Source: Paraspadella gotoi
Taxonomy: Eukaryota > Chaetognatha
NCBI GenBank assembly: GCA_051294375.1
Contig: CM119268.1
Location: forward strand, 18,182,005 to 18,246,004
DNA: 64,000 nucleotides
Direction of reading: 5' to 3'
Every line of letters starts with the position of its first letter. The first letter of the stretch is position 1. Shown here one piece after another: positions 1-12,765 of the stretch. The notes beneath the pieces are model-generated. The model was not told the origin of the DNA. It did no database searches and saw only the letters and a program-made list of their open reading frames with translations. The translations under genes were made by a program, and so were the position numbers.

Positions 1-2
1 AC

Positions 3-260
3 CACTCCCTCCTCCCCATCTCCTCCACGCGCCTCTTCCTCGTCGGCGGCCATGCCCCTTCCGGCGCCGTCTCCGACCACGCCGGTATATTCGACGCCAA
101 GGACGCCGCTTGGGTCGAGGAGCGCCGGTTGCCTGGCGACGCCGTCGTCTCCAACGCCGACAACTGCGCCGTCGTGGTGACGAGAAAGGGGCGCGTCAAG
201 GACGTCCTCTTCGTCGGCGGGTGGGTGGATGTGGCGCGGGACGGGTTCGAGGACGAGTGA
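3..260 (+). CDS. C-terminal exon of a kelch-repeat protein (partial)
   Basis: The frame that enters at base 3 stays open to a TGA at 258-260 and gives about 85 residues. It shows the rhythm of kelch beta-propeller blades: LFLVGGHAPSGAVSDHAGIFD, then a Trp (AWVEERRLP), then a second blade start VLFVGGW. The paired Gly-Gly after a hydrophobic strand and the Trp about 20 residues later are the kelch hallmarks. The start and other blades lie upstream of the window, so any BTB or other partner domain is unknown. Codons are strongly GC-rich compared with the AT-rich DNA that follows, which supports real coding sequence. Kelch proteins usually act as protein-binding scaffolds, often as substrate adaptors of cullin-3 ligases; that role is not shown here. 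Confidence 0.6.
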   Translation, partial: HSLLPISSTRLFLVGGHAPSGAVSDHAGIFDAKDAAWVEERRLPGDAVVSNADNCAVVVTRKGRVKDVLFVGGWVDVARDGFEDE

Positions 261-1587
261 AGGGGAAATTGGGGTTGTTGTTGTCGTCGTTGATGTCGTT
301 GTTATTGCAATTGCTGCTCTTGCTTCGTCATTGTTTTCATTCCTCTCGTAGTTTTCGAGTTTTTGGCTTTAGACTTTATTTAGTTTAGTGACTTTATTGA
401 AGATGCACTAACTTTTAGTTCAATTTTATTTCAATCTCGTGTCATTTAACTGTTCTTGGTATTATCTCTAAACCAGAAAAACTTATGACGCACCGCTTTA
501 TTAAACTGTTCTTTTGCTTTGCTTTGCTTTCTTTTGCTACGTTTCTTAACTGTGTAGCCTCAACTGTTATTTTTTTTAAAATCCTCCTGGTGTATTCTTG
601 GAAATGTTCATCGTAAACCAGAGATGCTTCCAATTATTCTAAATATGTACGTTATAAACTTAATTTAACTTAACTCCTCCAAAAATATTAGTTAGTCTTA
701 TAGCTTATGGTGATTAACATTAAAATATATTTCAAACGTTTTGCAACAAAAACACTAGAAATTTATGGCGTCAGTCCATTCGTCGCTGATTCTTCGCTTA
801 TCGAAGTTAGAATAGAAAACAGGTCTGGTTAAAGTAAAGAAAATAAATTGAGATTTGTGGTAAACAACTTTATGATTTTTCATTACTTGTTGCTGTCAGC
901 TTGAAAGTCCGTGACATGAATTTTGACGTAGTTCACGGAAATATCGTCTCTTCTGTTCGATAGATAGAGGTTATGTATTATGTAATATGTATGTTTAGTG
1001 TGAACAACATTCTCCATACAGAAATGATAACCTCATGACAGACATTGAAAGCATCATTTAAAAAAAATAAAAGAGTTAAGGGATGACAAATGAACTCCGT
1101 AGAAACTAGGAAACCCTTCCAACCTTTCGGACGTCAAATTGATAAACCCACCCAGTAACTTCCCATTCAAACGCACCCAATCAACCTGACCCTCCCGACT
1201 CACCTCCCAAGCAGCATCTCCGGCGGAAGCGCGCAGACGAACTTTATTCTGAGTCGCGAGATTTTTGTCGGAATGGCGAGACCGCGGGGAAGAAGGCGAA
1301 ATGCGGAGAGGAGGTAAGAGGAGCGGAGTCTGGTTGGAGTCACTCTGTGGTGCAATTATATCGATGATTATTATGGTTCAATAATCATTATTATGTTCAT
1401 TATTATGGTTCATTATTATTATTTTGGTTTGATCGTTATTGCGAAAATATTTACATTGGTGACATTGGTCCCTATGACAGCTTTTAGATTAAAACGGAAC
1501 TAATTTAGGTAACATCTGAAATCCCTGTCAGCTTGTATTATATTTAAGGTTGACATTTCAAAGGTCAACTTTTCGCTAATCACTCAC
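261..1587. other. Spacer between kelch gene and lipase gene
   Basis: AT-rich sequence with no recognised gene. A possible extra 3' lipase exon lies at 1248-1204 on the minus strand: it has a CAG acceptor and a GTGAGT donor, and its phase would accept the two bases left by the exon ending at 1588. If used, it would continue the PLAT domain. I could not find the exon after it. Confidence 0.4.
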
Positions 1588-3161
1588 GATATCGGAATCA
1601 CGACGTTGCGATGGGCGTCCTCGGCGTCATCCGCTGCGTCAAACTGGACGAACACATAACCGAAAGCGTCTCTCGTTGCCAAGTGGATCCGACAATCGAA
1701 ATAATGGTTGGCGGCGAACGGAGCCTGTTAATTTCATAGTCAATCAATTTTTTGAGTCAATTCTGTGACTGTGGTCTCATGATGATCTCATGTTGCATTT
1801 TGGTCAGATATATCATTTATTTCCTGAATCGAATGATCTGATTCAAATTGTATTTTTTCTTACCGAGTCGTAAGTGTTAAGAAAAAGTGATAAATTATCT
1901 TTTTCTATATTTGTTAACGACGACGGCGACGATGACGATGACGAAGACGACGACAAAGAGCCTCTCTTCCACAGCAAAGTCGGTCGTTCAGCTTCGTATC
2001 CCATGGAGACGCAAGCTCCAGTTGCAAAGCAACTTTTGCATTTTCCGTCCTGTTCGAGTCAAATCCATCGAATGTGAGCAAATCAAAATATTTTAGCTTA
2101 AAATTTATTTATTTCTTTAACAAGAGTAACAAAAATTCCAAGTAAAGAATCCCGAATCGAATCGATAAAAAGCTACTAAATTTTGTTTTACGAATCTCAC
2201 TCACCCGAAAGTTTTGGTAGGAGGGGCATTCGACGGCGCTGAACCGCGACTCACCCTTCACCGACTCCAGAAAGTAATCAACGGCGCGACCGTGAGAGCA
2301 AAAGCGAAAACGGGCGTCGAACATCCAATGGAGACCGCCTTGGAGAGAACCTTTATTTATATATTCATCACTTCAATCAATTCATAAATTCATTCATTCA
2401 TTCATTCAGTATTTTGTTTATCTATTCTTACAAGAATGTTGATTGACTGAGTTGACTAACCGATTGATTAAACCATCGAATCATTGATGAAAAAACCATT
2501 GATTGATTGATCGATTTATTTATTAACCATTAATCGAGTTAACGATCTTTCACGGATTTATTGATTTACCCTCGCATCCAGGTTGTGTTAGTCCTCCGTT
2601 AGGATAAAAATTGAGGTGACCGATTGGACTCGTCATTCCGAAACCTCCTCGCTGGAATTCACAGAATTTCACATAAATTTAATACATTCAATTTTAATGA
2701 TTTTTGCCAGGATTTGAAAAAAATGTTGGGACTAAATTTTGATCCACAATATAGAGGCAGATATGGCTACTTTTTAAGCCTTTTCACAGATTTAACAACC
2801 ATCACTTGCTATGCACCAAAAAATTAACTTACAGACAAAGAAATTCCATTTGTGTGAATAACATCAACGAGCAAAGCGTCGTCTTTATCGAGCCGGGCAA
2901 GAGGGGAATATCCCTATGAGTACAGAGATTAAATTTATTAGATTATAACAAAATAGTTTTTAGGCAATGACAGCTTACCTCGAACAAAGGTCCGGCCGGA
3001 TCCAGTCCGGTTATCCGGCCTAATTTTCCTATTTTCTTGAGAGAGACTTCTTTTCCGGCGAATCCGGCAACGTGAGCGCCGAGGGAATGGCCGATCAGAT
3101 GGACGGACGAAGGAGAAAAGTTGGATCCTTACAAGAGAATATGGCCCGTGAGGGAAGATGG

Positions 3162-3205
<44 letters not shown>

Positions 3206-4171
3206 CTCTCTCTTTCTCTCTCTATTTCTCTCTCTCTTTCTCTCTCTCTCCATCGTTCACCTTCGTCTTCCAAAATGGCCGCAAGAAAATTGGCTAGAAT
3301 TCGACCGACGAGTCTAGTGTTTGCCGCCGCCTGGGGAAAAGGATAGAGGAACGCGAGATATTTTAAATTCTACAGATAATTATCTTCGATAGTCGAGGGT
3401 TACGCGGCCATATTCTCAAAATTTGCCCTATTTTGGCTTAAATTTAGACTTAAGTAAGTTTTTAAGTTTAAAGCGGTGAGGGTTAAGTGATAAGGATAGA
3501 GATGAATCAGAGATAAGAAATTAGGGTAAAGTGTTTAGTAAAAAATAAAGGTAAAGTATATAAGTTAAAACAATGTTCGGGGATTTTGAAAAGAATTGGG
3601 GCGCTCTCGTAAAATAGCGCTTCGATTTACTCACCTGAAAATAGTTGAAGTCGGAGTGAGTCGTGGACCAACCAAGGCGAACGATGGTGAGGGATTCGTT
3701 GCGACGGTGAAGGCCTTTCACCAGATCCTGTGAAGGAAAAATGATCAGGTTTGGGTGATGGAGATTGAAATGCTTTATCTTTCACAAATCTTAATTCGCT
3801 TGATAATGAGAGTTTTAGATTTCTAGAATAAGACAAACTTTGCCAAAACTTGTTGATTCATTAAGTTAATTATTATACCTAATTAATTGATTGGATGTTA
3901 CTTTTTTATGCTATTTATAATTATTACCAAATTTGACAGATTAAATTACAATACAATTTATTTTTTTTTTTAATGTTTTAACGTTAGCTTCTTTACTTTG
4001 TTTCTTTATTTTCATTTTTCACCTGCAACCAAGGTTCTTCGGCTCCATTAAGAAATCCGTGAATCAAAATCACGAGTTTCGGAGAATCACGAATAAGTGA
4101 AACGAATTCCGCGGGGAAAGAAAGATTCGCCGGGAATCTGAGGGCTGATTTTGGGTCTGGGATGGCGGAAG

Positions 4172-4203
<32 letters not shown>

Positions 4204-4233
4204 GAGAGTTAGAGAAGGAGAGGAGACGAGAGG

Positions 4234-4267
<34 letters not shown>

Positions 4268-5157
4268 AACCACGCCCATTTTTACAATCCTTCGCTCCCG
4301 TCTTTACCGATAACTCCCGTTTCCCCGACTCCACCATCCACCCCTACCACCACCTTCCATCTTGGCCCCAACCACCTTCCACCCCTGGTCCGTTGACGAA
4401 GTATTGAACTTTAACTTCGTCTGGATTTTGAGGCAAAAGTCGATGATGAGCGAAAGGAGATGCGAGGGAGAAACATCCGTAGGAGTCGAAGCAGATGTTG
4501 GGGGCGTCGATGCGATTGATCGCTGATAGGAAAATTTTATATAGTGACAAAATGACATATCTGTCACAATGCAGGGAATGTCACAAAACGACACAAAATC
4601 AGTACTGAACTATTGAAATTCCTTGGAAGTTCTGAAAATGAAGTTAGTAAATATTTTTGAAGCGGCATATGCAAAAATAAAACTAGTAGTTAATTGTGTC
4701 AGAGAGATATGTTAATATTATTCTTATAACATTTAGCGGCCAAAATTTAATTATAATCAAAATTTAAATTTACAATCAAAATTTAAAATTGTAATCAAAC
4801 TTACTTACACCAAAGAAACTTACCTTCTTCACTCCGATGCCACCAACGCGGTCGCCGATCCGACAAACGGGACAAATACTCGTAGACTCTACGAGGTGAG
4901 GTGAGGGGGCGTGTCCAGGCGGGCCAGCCGGGTAAGGAAGAGAGGGAGTGGAAGGAAGGGGATGGAAAAGAAAACGGGTGGGAGAAGGGAAGACGAGGTA
5001 AATAGGGAAAGTGTGATGCCGACGACGATGAGGCGGACGAAGTCGAAGTCGGTGACGACGTTGACGACGAAGACGACGACGACCGAAAACTGGCGGCGAC
5101 GCTAAATATCGCCAATGCCATTTGACAGGCAAGCATCGACGGGCAAAAGAACTTCAT
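1588..5157 (-). CDS. Secreted pancreatic-type lipase (lipase domain plus PLAT domain)
   Basis: Exons on the minus strand: 4888-4824, 4522-4376, 4156-4023, 3727-3635, 3330-3261, 3127-2979, 2913-2833, 2651-2570, 2338-2205, 2049-1864 and 1724-1588. All boundaries are GT-AG and the phases close. A signal-peptide-like start ([20 protein letters not shown]) lies at 5157, but its join to the 4888 exon is uncertain. Family motifs appear in order: N-terminal [15 protein letters not shown] (oxyanion hole region); [10 protein letters not shown] with the nucleophile Ser; [10 protein letters not shown] with the acid Asp; [16 protein letters not shown] with the catalytic His; MGYEA; then the PLAT strand [17 protein letters not shown]. 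The triad is intact, so an active triglyceride lipase or phospholipase A1 is expected. The lid loop is short, and a TCG repeat adds a Ser run before the PLAT domain. The 3' end is uncertain: TGA at 1588-1586 overlaps a strong GTGAGT donor. Confidence 0.85.
3162..3251. repeat. (CT)n microsatellite in a lipase intron
   Basis: Slightly interrupted CT tract with TTT breaks, lying in the intron between lipase exons 3330-3261 and 3127-2979. Confidence 0.95.
4170..4265. repeat. (GA)n microsatellite beside a lipase splice acceptor
   Basis: Interrupted GA tract on the plus strand. Read on the minus (sense) strand it is a CT tract that ends a few bases before the acceptor of lipase exon 4156-4023, so it can serve as the polypyrimidine tract of that intron. 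Confidence 0.95.
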
Positions 5158-5509
5158 GTTTATTGTATTTAATTATATTTCCCGTTTGCTTTCGTTTATA
5201 CGATATTTTTGAGAGAGTAAAAAATAAAAATGTTGAAACGCATAAATTTGCTACGAAAAAAGACTAAGAGTTGTCCTTCATTATTTTATTTTTAGGTTAA
5301 TCGATAAAAAACGCCTCCTCTTCCAGACAAAAAGTTGAATGAGACTCAAGTGTTTGAAGACAAATATTACATATATTACGCAGTTTGCTGTTTGAGTTTA
5401 GCGCAATAGTGATTAATTTCCTTGAGGTTTCTCGTTTATGTATTTGTTTATTTATTTTTTTTCGTAAATTATTCCGTGGCATCACGTTTACCGAAATTTC
5501 TTTTTACGC

Positions 5510-5510
<1 letters not shown>

Positions 5511-5570
<60 letters not shown>

Positions 5571-5571
5571 C
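5511..5571. repeat. (CT)n microsatellite
   Basis: CT repeat of about 60 bp with one CTAT break. Confidence 0.95.
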
Positions 5572-6454
5572 CATTATCACGAGTGCCTACAACTATTCGA
5601 ATGGACTCTCTTTCTTTCTCCCTTTTTCTCTATTCCCAGTGAGCCTTGGGTAATTCATTGTCATGCATCACGCATGCAAGTGAGAGAAGGAGACAAGGAT
5701 AATGAAAGTGAGAGAGAGATAGAGATAGAGAGGGAGGGATTAATTCCTTTTCCCCAGACGGATAATTCTAAAATCCTTTTCGTTTAATTGAATCACGACT
5801 CGATTCCGTTTTCTTCTTTAATTTTAGTCAGGGAGAAATGCGAATAAATGAGATGCTCTGAGGTCGGTCACTTTCCTTTACATTATTTACATATTGTAGT
5901 AAAAAGTTGTTTTTTTTTTATCGATAATCACGGTTTTTGTAAAACATGGTTAATATTGGATCCGAAGAGGCCTCAATATTTTCTTTTAAAATTAGTGCAT
6001 GAATTATGATATACATTAATGTTATTTGCATATTGCAGTAAAAAATTTTTGCTCGATAATCACGGTGTTTTTCATAATTAGGTTAATATTGGATCATAAC
6101 TGGTCTCAATATTTTCTTTTAAAATCCGTGTGAGAATTATGATTTGATAATATGATGACACGTTAATGCCTGCTTCATTTTAAAAACATTTTCCTTTACT
6201 TGACAAAGATTTCAATTAGGATTTTATAGTGTCTAAAAACAAATGCTAAACAATTCAATGATATTTAATTAGGGTATTTGGCTTCCTCGAAAGGGGAAAA
6301 TGTTAAAAATGGTATGTTTTATGGATGTTAAGTAAGTATGTTATGTAGATTTGTATGTAGCTATGTATGCTACGTAGGTTAATATGACAAGTATGTTATA
6401 ACTTATAACTTATAAGTATAAAAAAAATGGTGTGTGCATGATTAAGTTATGAGA

Positions 6455-6603
6455 TTACTCTTTCGTATTAATAAGATCACATCGTCCTTGTTGCATCGTC
6501 GAAGTTGTCGAGTTGGTCGCGTTCTTCTCCTGAGGAATGACGAGTCGTTCCACCCAACGAAAAAGGCGAGAGTAATCGGGCGAAAGACGACGACTAAATG
6601 GAA
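6455..6603 (-). CDS. Possible unassigned terminal exon
   Basis: On the minus strand a good acceptor (pyrimidine tract ending TTTTCACAG) is followed by an open frame of 48 codons to a TAA at 6457-6455. The frame begins FSRRLSPDYSRLFRWVERL and ends in INTKE. Its composition is protein-like and more GC-rich than its flanks. No family is recognised and no matching upstream exon was found, so this may be chance. Confidence 0.22.
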
Positions 6604-6920
6604 CTGTGAAAAGTGGAAGGCGATAAAAAAAAGAAACACGTAAAAGAATGAATTTAATTTTAAAGCAGGAAAAAACTTTGTTAAGATGTTTAATACGAAA
6701 AAGACGGAATTAATTAATTAGAACCACTGGAAAACTGTCACTTTTTTCAATATTCTACTATATTCTATTGGCCATTTCCAAACCAATGAAACTTTAAAAC
6801 TAGTTGAATTAATGGTTTTCGGTAAAACAGTGTTCTCCCCGAAAATCGGAAGAGACCAAATTAACTTGACTTTTAGTCGAAAAAGAAAAGAAACTTTCTA
6901 ACGATCTCCCGTTTCGCTCT

Positions 6921-7000
6921 TTCACATTTCGCTTTTAACGATCCCGCTTGTAACGGCGCTTTCACATTTCGCTTTTAACGATCCCGCTTGTAACGAGGCT
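6921..7000. repeat. 40-bp tandem duplication
   Basis: Two copies of a 40-bp unit starting ttcacatttcgcttttaacg sit head to tail at 6921-6960 and 6961-7000. They differ only in the last few bases. Confidence 0.95.
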
Positions 7001-7740
7001 GTGAAAATAAAAGGCGGTGGAGGCGTTGAGGGGTGGCGTCGGTGGATGAGGAGAAACGAATGGCGCGAATCGACCAAAATGACGCAAAGAGCAAATGACG
7101 CGGAATTTGTGCGCCATCGCCGTCGCCTCCGCTCGTGAATTTGCGGATCCCGGCATCGTACAACCCCTTCTATTCTTTTCCCCCACTTCCCTTTAACCCT
7201 CTCTAGTCTCTACCCAACTTCCCTCTCCCCCCCCTTAAAAAAGACTAACTCGAAAGTTCAAAGCGACTTAATCGATGTCGTGAAAAGAAAATCGTTTTTC
7301 GCGGTTGAAAGTCACGCGGAGAGGCAGCGACGCCATCTTCGGGTTGAGCAACAGTTATTTTGCGACTCCAGACGAATTTTCGATTCAAATTTTGGCACTT
7401 ATGACTCTTACCCATTCACAAAATTTGAATTTAATTTTAAACAGTTACTGTATATGAGCTTATCTTTTTATTTATCCATTGCGGATTTCAATTTTTAAGA
7501 TTTTAAGATCACCCGGATTACAAGACTCAAATTCACCTCTCTTCGTGATTTTATCAAACTCAGACTCGATTCCAAGATGCGTTCACCGTTCAGTTTCCCC
7601 GTTGGACCAGCGAAGCCCGATTTCACGATGCATCGCGATTCCACGACTTCGGAATAAAAAAACTCCACCTCACTGGATTCACCATAAAAATGCGCATAAA
7701 ATCCTCGGAACGATCGTTTTCCAGAACCATGCGACCGTGC

Positions 7741-7903
7741 TCTCTCTCTCTCCTCTCTTCTCTCTCTCTCTCTTCTCTCACTCTCCCTCTCTCTCTCTCT
7801 CTGATCCTATCACATAATCGGTTTTCTTCCAGACTCGGTTCACACCTTTTTTTCCTATGCATTCTATTTTTATTTCCCCGTCTCCTTCCTCCTTTTCCGG
7901 GTT

Positions 7904-7946
<43 letters not shown>

Positions 7947-8001
7947 CTCTCTCTCACACTCTCTCTCTCTCTCTCTCTCATTCTCTCTCTCTCTCTTTTC
8001 C
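7741..8001. repeat. Two (CT)n tracts
   Basis: Interrupted CT repeats at about 7741-7803 and 7909-8000, separated by ordinary sequence. They create long Leu/Ser and Arg/Glu pseudo-ORFs on both strands. Confidence 0.95.
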
Positions 8002-8992
8002 ACTTTTCCCTCCATCGCCGACATTTGAATGCAAACGAAGTTCTAATTCCGGAAACCCGGATGGAATCGAGCAAAAAGAGGGCGTGGAAGTTGGCTGGAA
8101 AGGAGTCTACGAAAGAGGGTGCCTAGAAAGAGTGGGAACTCAGAAGTGAGGGAATTCAAGGAGCTTGAATCGGAATAAGGGGAGGATAATACGCATTAGG
8201 CGAATTCAGGTGCTTCCTTCACTTCAGCGACGGTCCTTGGAAAGGCTCGAGGAAAAAAATGCGCAAAGGATTTCATTGGACGGTGAGAACAATAAACAAG
8301 CTTAACGGAAAAGTAAAATATTAACTTCTGATTTTCTGCCGGAAGATGGCGGAGAGTTGAGAGGTGATGTCCGCTTCGTCGGCGTCATTTAGTCGGCAGA
8401 ATCGATCCGGGATCGATGTACAGTTGCTGCATGCGCTCTAATGTCCCCGTCAAGTTCTGTATGATCTCTGCCTTCATTGCTATCATATATTTATTTATTT
8501 GTTTTTATATTGGTTGTACCAATTTCATAAAATTCAGCTCCTTGTATTTTGATGCTAGTGCGGAGTACAATAAGTATTCCCCGATCTAATACTTAAGGGA
8601 GTGGTCTTTTCATACAATTGAAACATTCTTTGAATATTATACCACTTCATTGATAGGGAAGCCAGGTACTCTGGGAGTGAATAAACGAGACTGTGAGAGA
8701 GTCTTGATTGAAAGCTTGCAGGGACCTGCTATGTCATTATCTTGTAAGAGTGATGGAGGCCTTAAACCACCAAAGCCTGTCCAAAGTCATTGCGAGGTTT
8801 CATTGGTGTCCCGTTTTTCGTTTTCTGTTGCGGCTTTAAATGGGAGAACATTTTTGTTTATATTTGTTTAAATTTGAACCACGGCAGGGCTGTAATTTAA
8901 AAAGTCTGAAGTCGAAGAAAACTGGTTCCTCTTCATATTTTTTACTTTCTTCACTTTAATAACGTTTTTCTTACGGCTCATAAACTGTATTG

Positions 8993-8997
<5 letters not shown>

Positions 8998-9078
<81 letters not shown>
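8998..9078. repeat. (CT)n microsatellite, about 40 units
   Basis: Uninterrupted CT tract of about 80 bp. Confidence 0.97.
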
Positions 9079-9080
<2 letters not shown>

Positions 9081-9974
9081 TTTCGCTTCACTGATTTTGT
9101 TTTTTTCGTCCCAGAGACAAAACCTCGTCTTCGTAGTTTTCTTCTCGACGTCGCGTGAATAATTGATAAGAAAAAATGACGCTGAGATCCCACGACGACG
9201 ACGACGACGACGACGGCTATGAATGATGGATGGCGTCTTCGTCTTTCGGTTCACGGGACGGACTCGTCAGCTTCTCTGGTTTTGTCTCTATGAGAGTATA
9301 TCATTTTTCTTCGTTTTATTTCGATAAGGAGTTTCTTTTTTACCATGGAAAGTAAAAGGAACCAACTATCGTCTCTTTTTAACGCGGTACAACTTTCTCT
9401 CATCCCCCTGTAACTCCAATGCAAAGGAATTCCACCAATGACCCTGTAACTGATCTCATCTCTTCCTCCCACGAATCATGCATGCATCCTCTCTCATCAT
9501 TTTTCTTCACCGGCGCCCGGATCTCGACGGAGGCCGAGGCCGGCGAGGCCCGTCCTCTCGGGTCGATCCGCCAATTCTTTTTCGGCTTCATATCTTCTTG
9601 CTTTTTTTATCCCAGTTCCTTTTCTCCCAGCTCCCTCTCTATCAGGTTTTATCTCTTCAAGCTCCCGTCCCAGCTACCTCTCTCCTGGCCCCTTCTCTCC
9701 CAGCTTCTTCTCTTAATCCTCCTTATCTCCCAGCGCCTTCTCTACCATCTACCTCTCTTCCAGGATCCCCCTCTCCCGGCGCTCTCTCTCTCTCTCTCTC
9801 CGGCGCCCTTCGACCCCTCTTTCTGGCGCATTGTCTTCCATCCGGCGCCCCTTTTTTTCTCCGCGCGGCGCCATCGTCGAACGAACCGGCCTCGTTATTA
9901 TTGATGACGGTAGAGGGCGGAAGACGCGAACCCGAGTCTCGCCGGTCGAAGGTTTTGTTGATTCATTTGTTTTT

Positions 9975-10255
9975 TGTGTTTTGCTGTTGGTTGTGATTAT
10001 GGTTGTGGTTGTGGTTGTGATTGTGGTTCTGATTGTAGTAGTGATTGTGTTTTTGTTTGTGCTTGTTGGTTGTGATTGTGATAGTGGTTGTGGCTGTAGT
10101 TGTGGTTACGGTTCTGCTTCTGATTATGGTTGTAGTTTTGGTTGTGAATGTTGGTTGTGGTTGTGCTTGTGGTTGTGGTTGTTGTTATGGTTTTAGATAA
10201 GGTTGTGGTAGTGATTGTTGGTTGTGGTATTTTTGGTCATGCTGGTTAAAATTCC
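9975..10255. repeat. TG-rich minisatellite based on GGTTGT
   Basis: Imperfect hexamer-like repeat (ggttgtggttgtgattgtgg and variants) over about 280 bp. It creates a Val/Leu/Cys-rich pseudo-ORF. Confidence 0.85.
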
Positions 10256-10694
10256 GGGGTAAAAATGCCTGGCGAGTGGTCGTGTTGGCGGTTTTTCAAT
10301 TTAAAAAAAAAACAATTAAAAATTAAAAGTCCATTTTCAAATAATTCTATTCGTAAATTCGAAATTCATTTCAAACTTTTAAATTTCCAATCACGTTTCG
10401 TTTTATTTTATTATTTTTTTTTTCGTTTTTATTTTCCCAACTCTTTTTTTTCTCTTTCCCATTCTCTTTTTTTTCCCACATCCACTCACTTCTTATCAAC
10501 ACTCCCTTCTTTTCCCGTCAGCTCCACACCCGACTTTCTCTCCCCCATCCAGACTTCCTTTCCCTTTCCTCCTCCTCTTCCTCTTCCTCCTCCTCTTCCT
10601 CTTTCTCCTCTACATCCTTTTGTCTTTCTTTTCTGTATTCCGTCCGCAGGGACTGACCCATCGTTAGTTGAGTTCTCCTTTCTTTTTTATTTCC

Positions 10695-10698
<4 letters not shown>

Positions 10699-10786
<88 letters not shown>

Positions 10787-10866
10787 ACCCTCTCAGTTAT
10801 TTTTCATGCATATTCCCCGCTCTCTCCTCTATCTCTCTCTCTTTCTCTCTCTTTCTCTCTCTCACC
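10699..10866. repeat. (CT)n tracts with a repeated unique segment
   Basis: Several CT tracts. The segment ctcaccctctcagttatttt followed by catgcatattcc occurs twice within about 80 bp, so part of the tract was duplicated as a larger unit. Confidence 0.9.
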
Positions 10867-10997
10867 CTCTCAGTTATTTTTCTATGCATATTCCACTTGA
10901 ATCTCATCCATCACTCATTTCGTTCTTAATTTTTTTTTTCTTTCTGTCGAAAAAGACAAAACAATTTAAAAACAGCGTGAATCAAAATTCAAATCAG

Positions 10998-11093
10998 ACG
11001 CTTTCACACACACTCGCAAACACACTCGCATACACACACACTCGCACACATACACACACATTCACACACACATTTTCAAACACACCCGAGCGC
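10998..11093. repeat. CA-rich microsatellite
   Basis: Interrupted (CA)n with cacactcg variants. Nearby trinucleotide runs are (GAC)n at about 11244-11277 and (AAC)n at about 11379-11405. Confidence 0.9.
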
Positions 11094-12151
11094 GCTCTCA
11101 CCCACACAAACAAAGCTGCCAAGGTAAAATGAAAGTCCAAGAAAAAAAAGATGGCCGAGAAAATGAGGGGGCGCCATCGGGGTCGACGGTCGTCACGGTC
11201 GGGGATTGGTTTCCATGGTAACGATGACTTGAGGCTCGAGACGAGGACAACGACGACGACGACGACGACGACGACGATGGGATATTTATGAGAGATCGCG
11301 ACACCCGGAATGGACGAAGTTGATGAAGAGACGCCGATGATGTTGAAAAGGTTGGAGGAAGACGAAAGCAAAGAATAAACAACAACAACAACAACAACAA
11401 CAACGACAAAAGGACGATTGCAAAAACAAAAAAAGTAACAAAAGAAAGTAGGAGGACGAGGACAAAGACGATTAAACCATTGAAGATGACAAAGGAAAAC
11501 GACGTTTAGTTTTCCCGCCAAAATGAGTTCTTGTAAAAAAACTAAAAAAAGAAGCTGGAAGTAAGGAGCGAACTTAGGCAAAGATTTTTTCCTAAATAGG
11601 TACTATTAAAAATTTTTTGGGTTTATCTAGAAGTTAAAACTGATTAAAAACATGAAATTTCTAATTGAGGAAATTGGCTTTCAAACATAAATATAACTGA
11701 TAAACTTATGACCTAATTTGCTAAAATTAAAGAAGAATTATTTTATTTTCAAAAATTTCAAACAAAATTATGATAAATTGAATGTAAAAATAAAAAATCA
11801 ATAAGATAGAATATTTAATAATTATAAAACTTTAATATTCGCTATTCAAATAGTTTACTGTAAACCTTAATATTTTAAAAATATTTTTAATAAAAATAAA
11901 ATTTATCTAGTTACTTTGATTTAAAAATGACCTATCTTGATTAGGAATAATCTTTTCTTTACCTCTGTATTTTGATTGACATTTTGCTCAGTTATGTAAA
12001 AATAAAACCCTTGTTAGACTCTAAGCTGCAGGGAAACGAGCAAGGTTTCTTCCATGCTTTCTTCACGATACAATCGTTGGTGTTCTGGATAAAATAAAAT
12101 TTTAAAATGTATTTCAGTAAATAATGACAGGACAAATTAGACAATAGGCAT

Positions 12152-12765
12152 TAAGGCGTAGTGAAAGTTACATACGAAAATTCTAAAAGTCAATTATGAA
12201 CAATATACCATCAGTGAACATTAATTTGTATAAAAAAATAATTTTATGTTTTTTTAATTTTCGCAGTAGGCTATATTTATATATAGTACTATCCTTATAA
12301 TATCGAAAATTTACAAAATAGGCTTTTCTTAATTTTGATTGCAGATTTTAATTCCTCGTCAAAAGTGGATAAAAAAAATATAAATCATTTTTAAAAATTC
12401 TTTCATTAAGTGGGTTAAAAATTAAAAAAACTATATTTAATATATAAAAAGTTAATTTACAGCTTAAAAAATAAATTTTTCTAATTTTTGACCCACTTAA
12501 TGAAGGAATTTTTCAAAAAGAGTTATATTTCTTTTTATCAACTTTTTATGACGAATCCAAATCTGCAAAAAAAAATCTTAGAAAAAACTGTTTTGAAATT
12601 TTAACATTTATTGGTTTAGTACTAGTATAAATATGGCCTAGTGCGTAAATTGTAAAATTTATTGTAAATTTTTTTATTACATAAATGTTCATTAGTATAA
12701 TGTTGTTCGTTCCTCACTTTTAGAATTTTAATTAAAGTTAAATTTAGAAATTTTACTATGCCTTA
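12152..12765 (+). mobile_element. hAT-type foldback MITE, copy A
   Basis: A 614-bp non-coding element that begins TAAGGCGTAG and ends in the near complement CTATGCCTTA. The two halves are imperfect inverted repeats over nearly the whole length. It is flanked by 8-bp target duplications, ATAGGCAT and ATAGACAT (7 of 8 match). The terminal TAAGG fits the hAT pattern YARNG, and 8-bp duplications are typical of hAT transposons. Related copies in this window are at 16381, 22943, 32434 and 50175. Confidence 0.85.

Larger units (their letters stand above)
5158..12151. other. Gene-poor, microsatellite-rich interval
   Basis: No complete gene is recognised. The interval holds CT/GA tracts, a 40-bp tandem duplication, a TG-rich minisatellite, a CA-rich tract and trinucleotide runs. 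Short open stretches with splice-like edges occur at 6455-6603, near 8040-8115 and near 8370-8480 on the minus strand. They could be exons of one unrecognised gene, but I found no common reading frame or family motif. The 161, 172, 195 and 211 codon ORFs here are products of repeats. Confidence 0.5.

Noticed and set aside
8370-8480. Minus-strand frame EIIQNLTGTLERMQQLYIDP ending SILPTK, stop
   Set aside because: Looks like a coding fragment, possibly of an old retroelement, but too short and without a recognised partner.
9419-10196. Overlapping 161-, 172- and 121-codon plus-strand ORFs
   Set aside because: They come from pyrimidine-rich and GGTTGT repeat DNA. The frames overlap and have no domain or splice support.
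10265-10900. 211-codon plus-strand ORF
   Set aside because: Phe/Ser/Leu-rich translation of T-rich DNA and (CT)n.
10994-11581. 195-codon minus-strand ORF
   Set aside because: Built on (CA)n, (GAC)n and (AAC)n repeats that give Val and Ser runs; not a gene.
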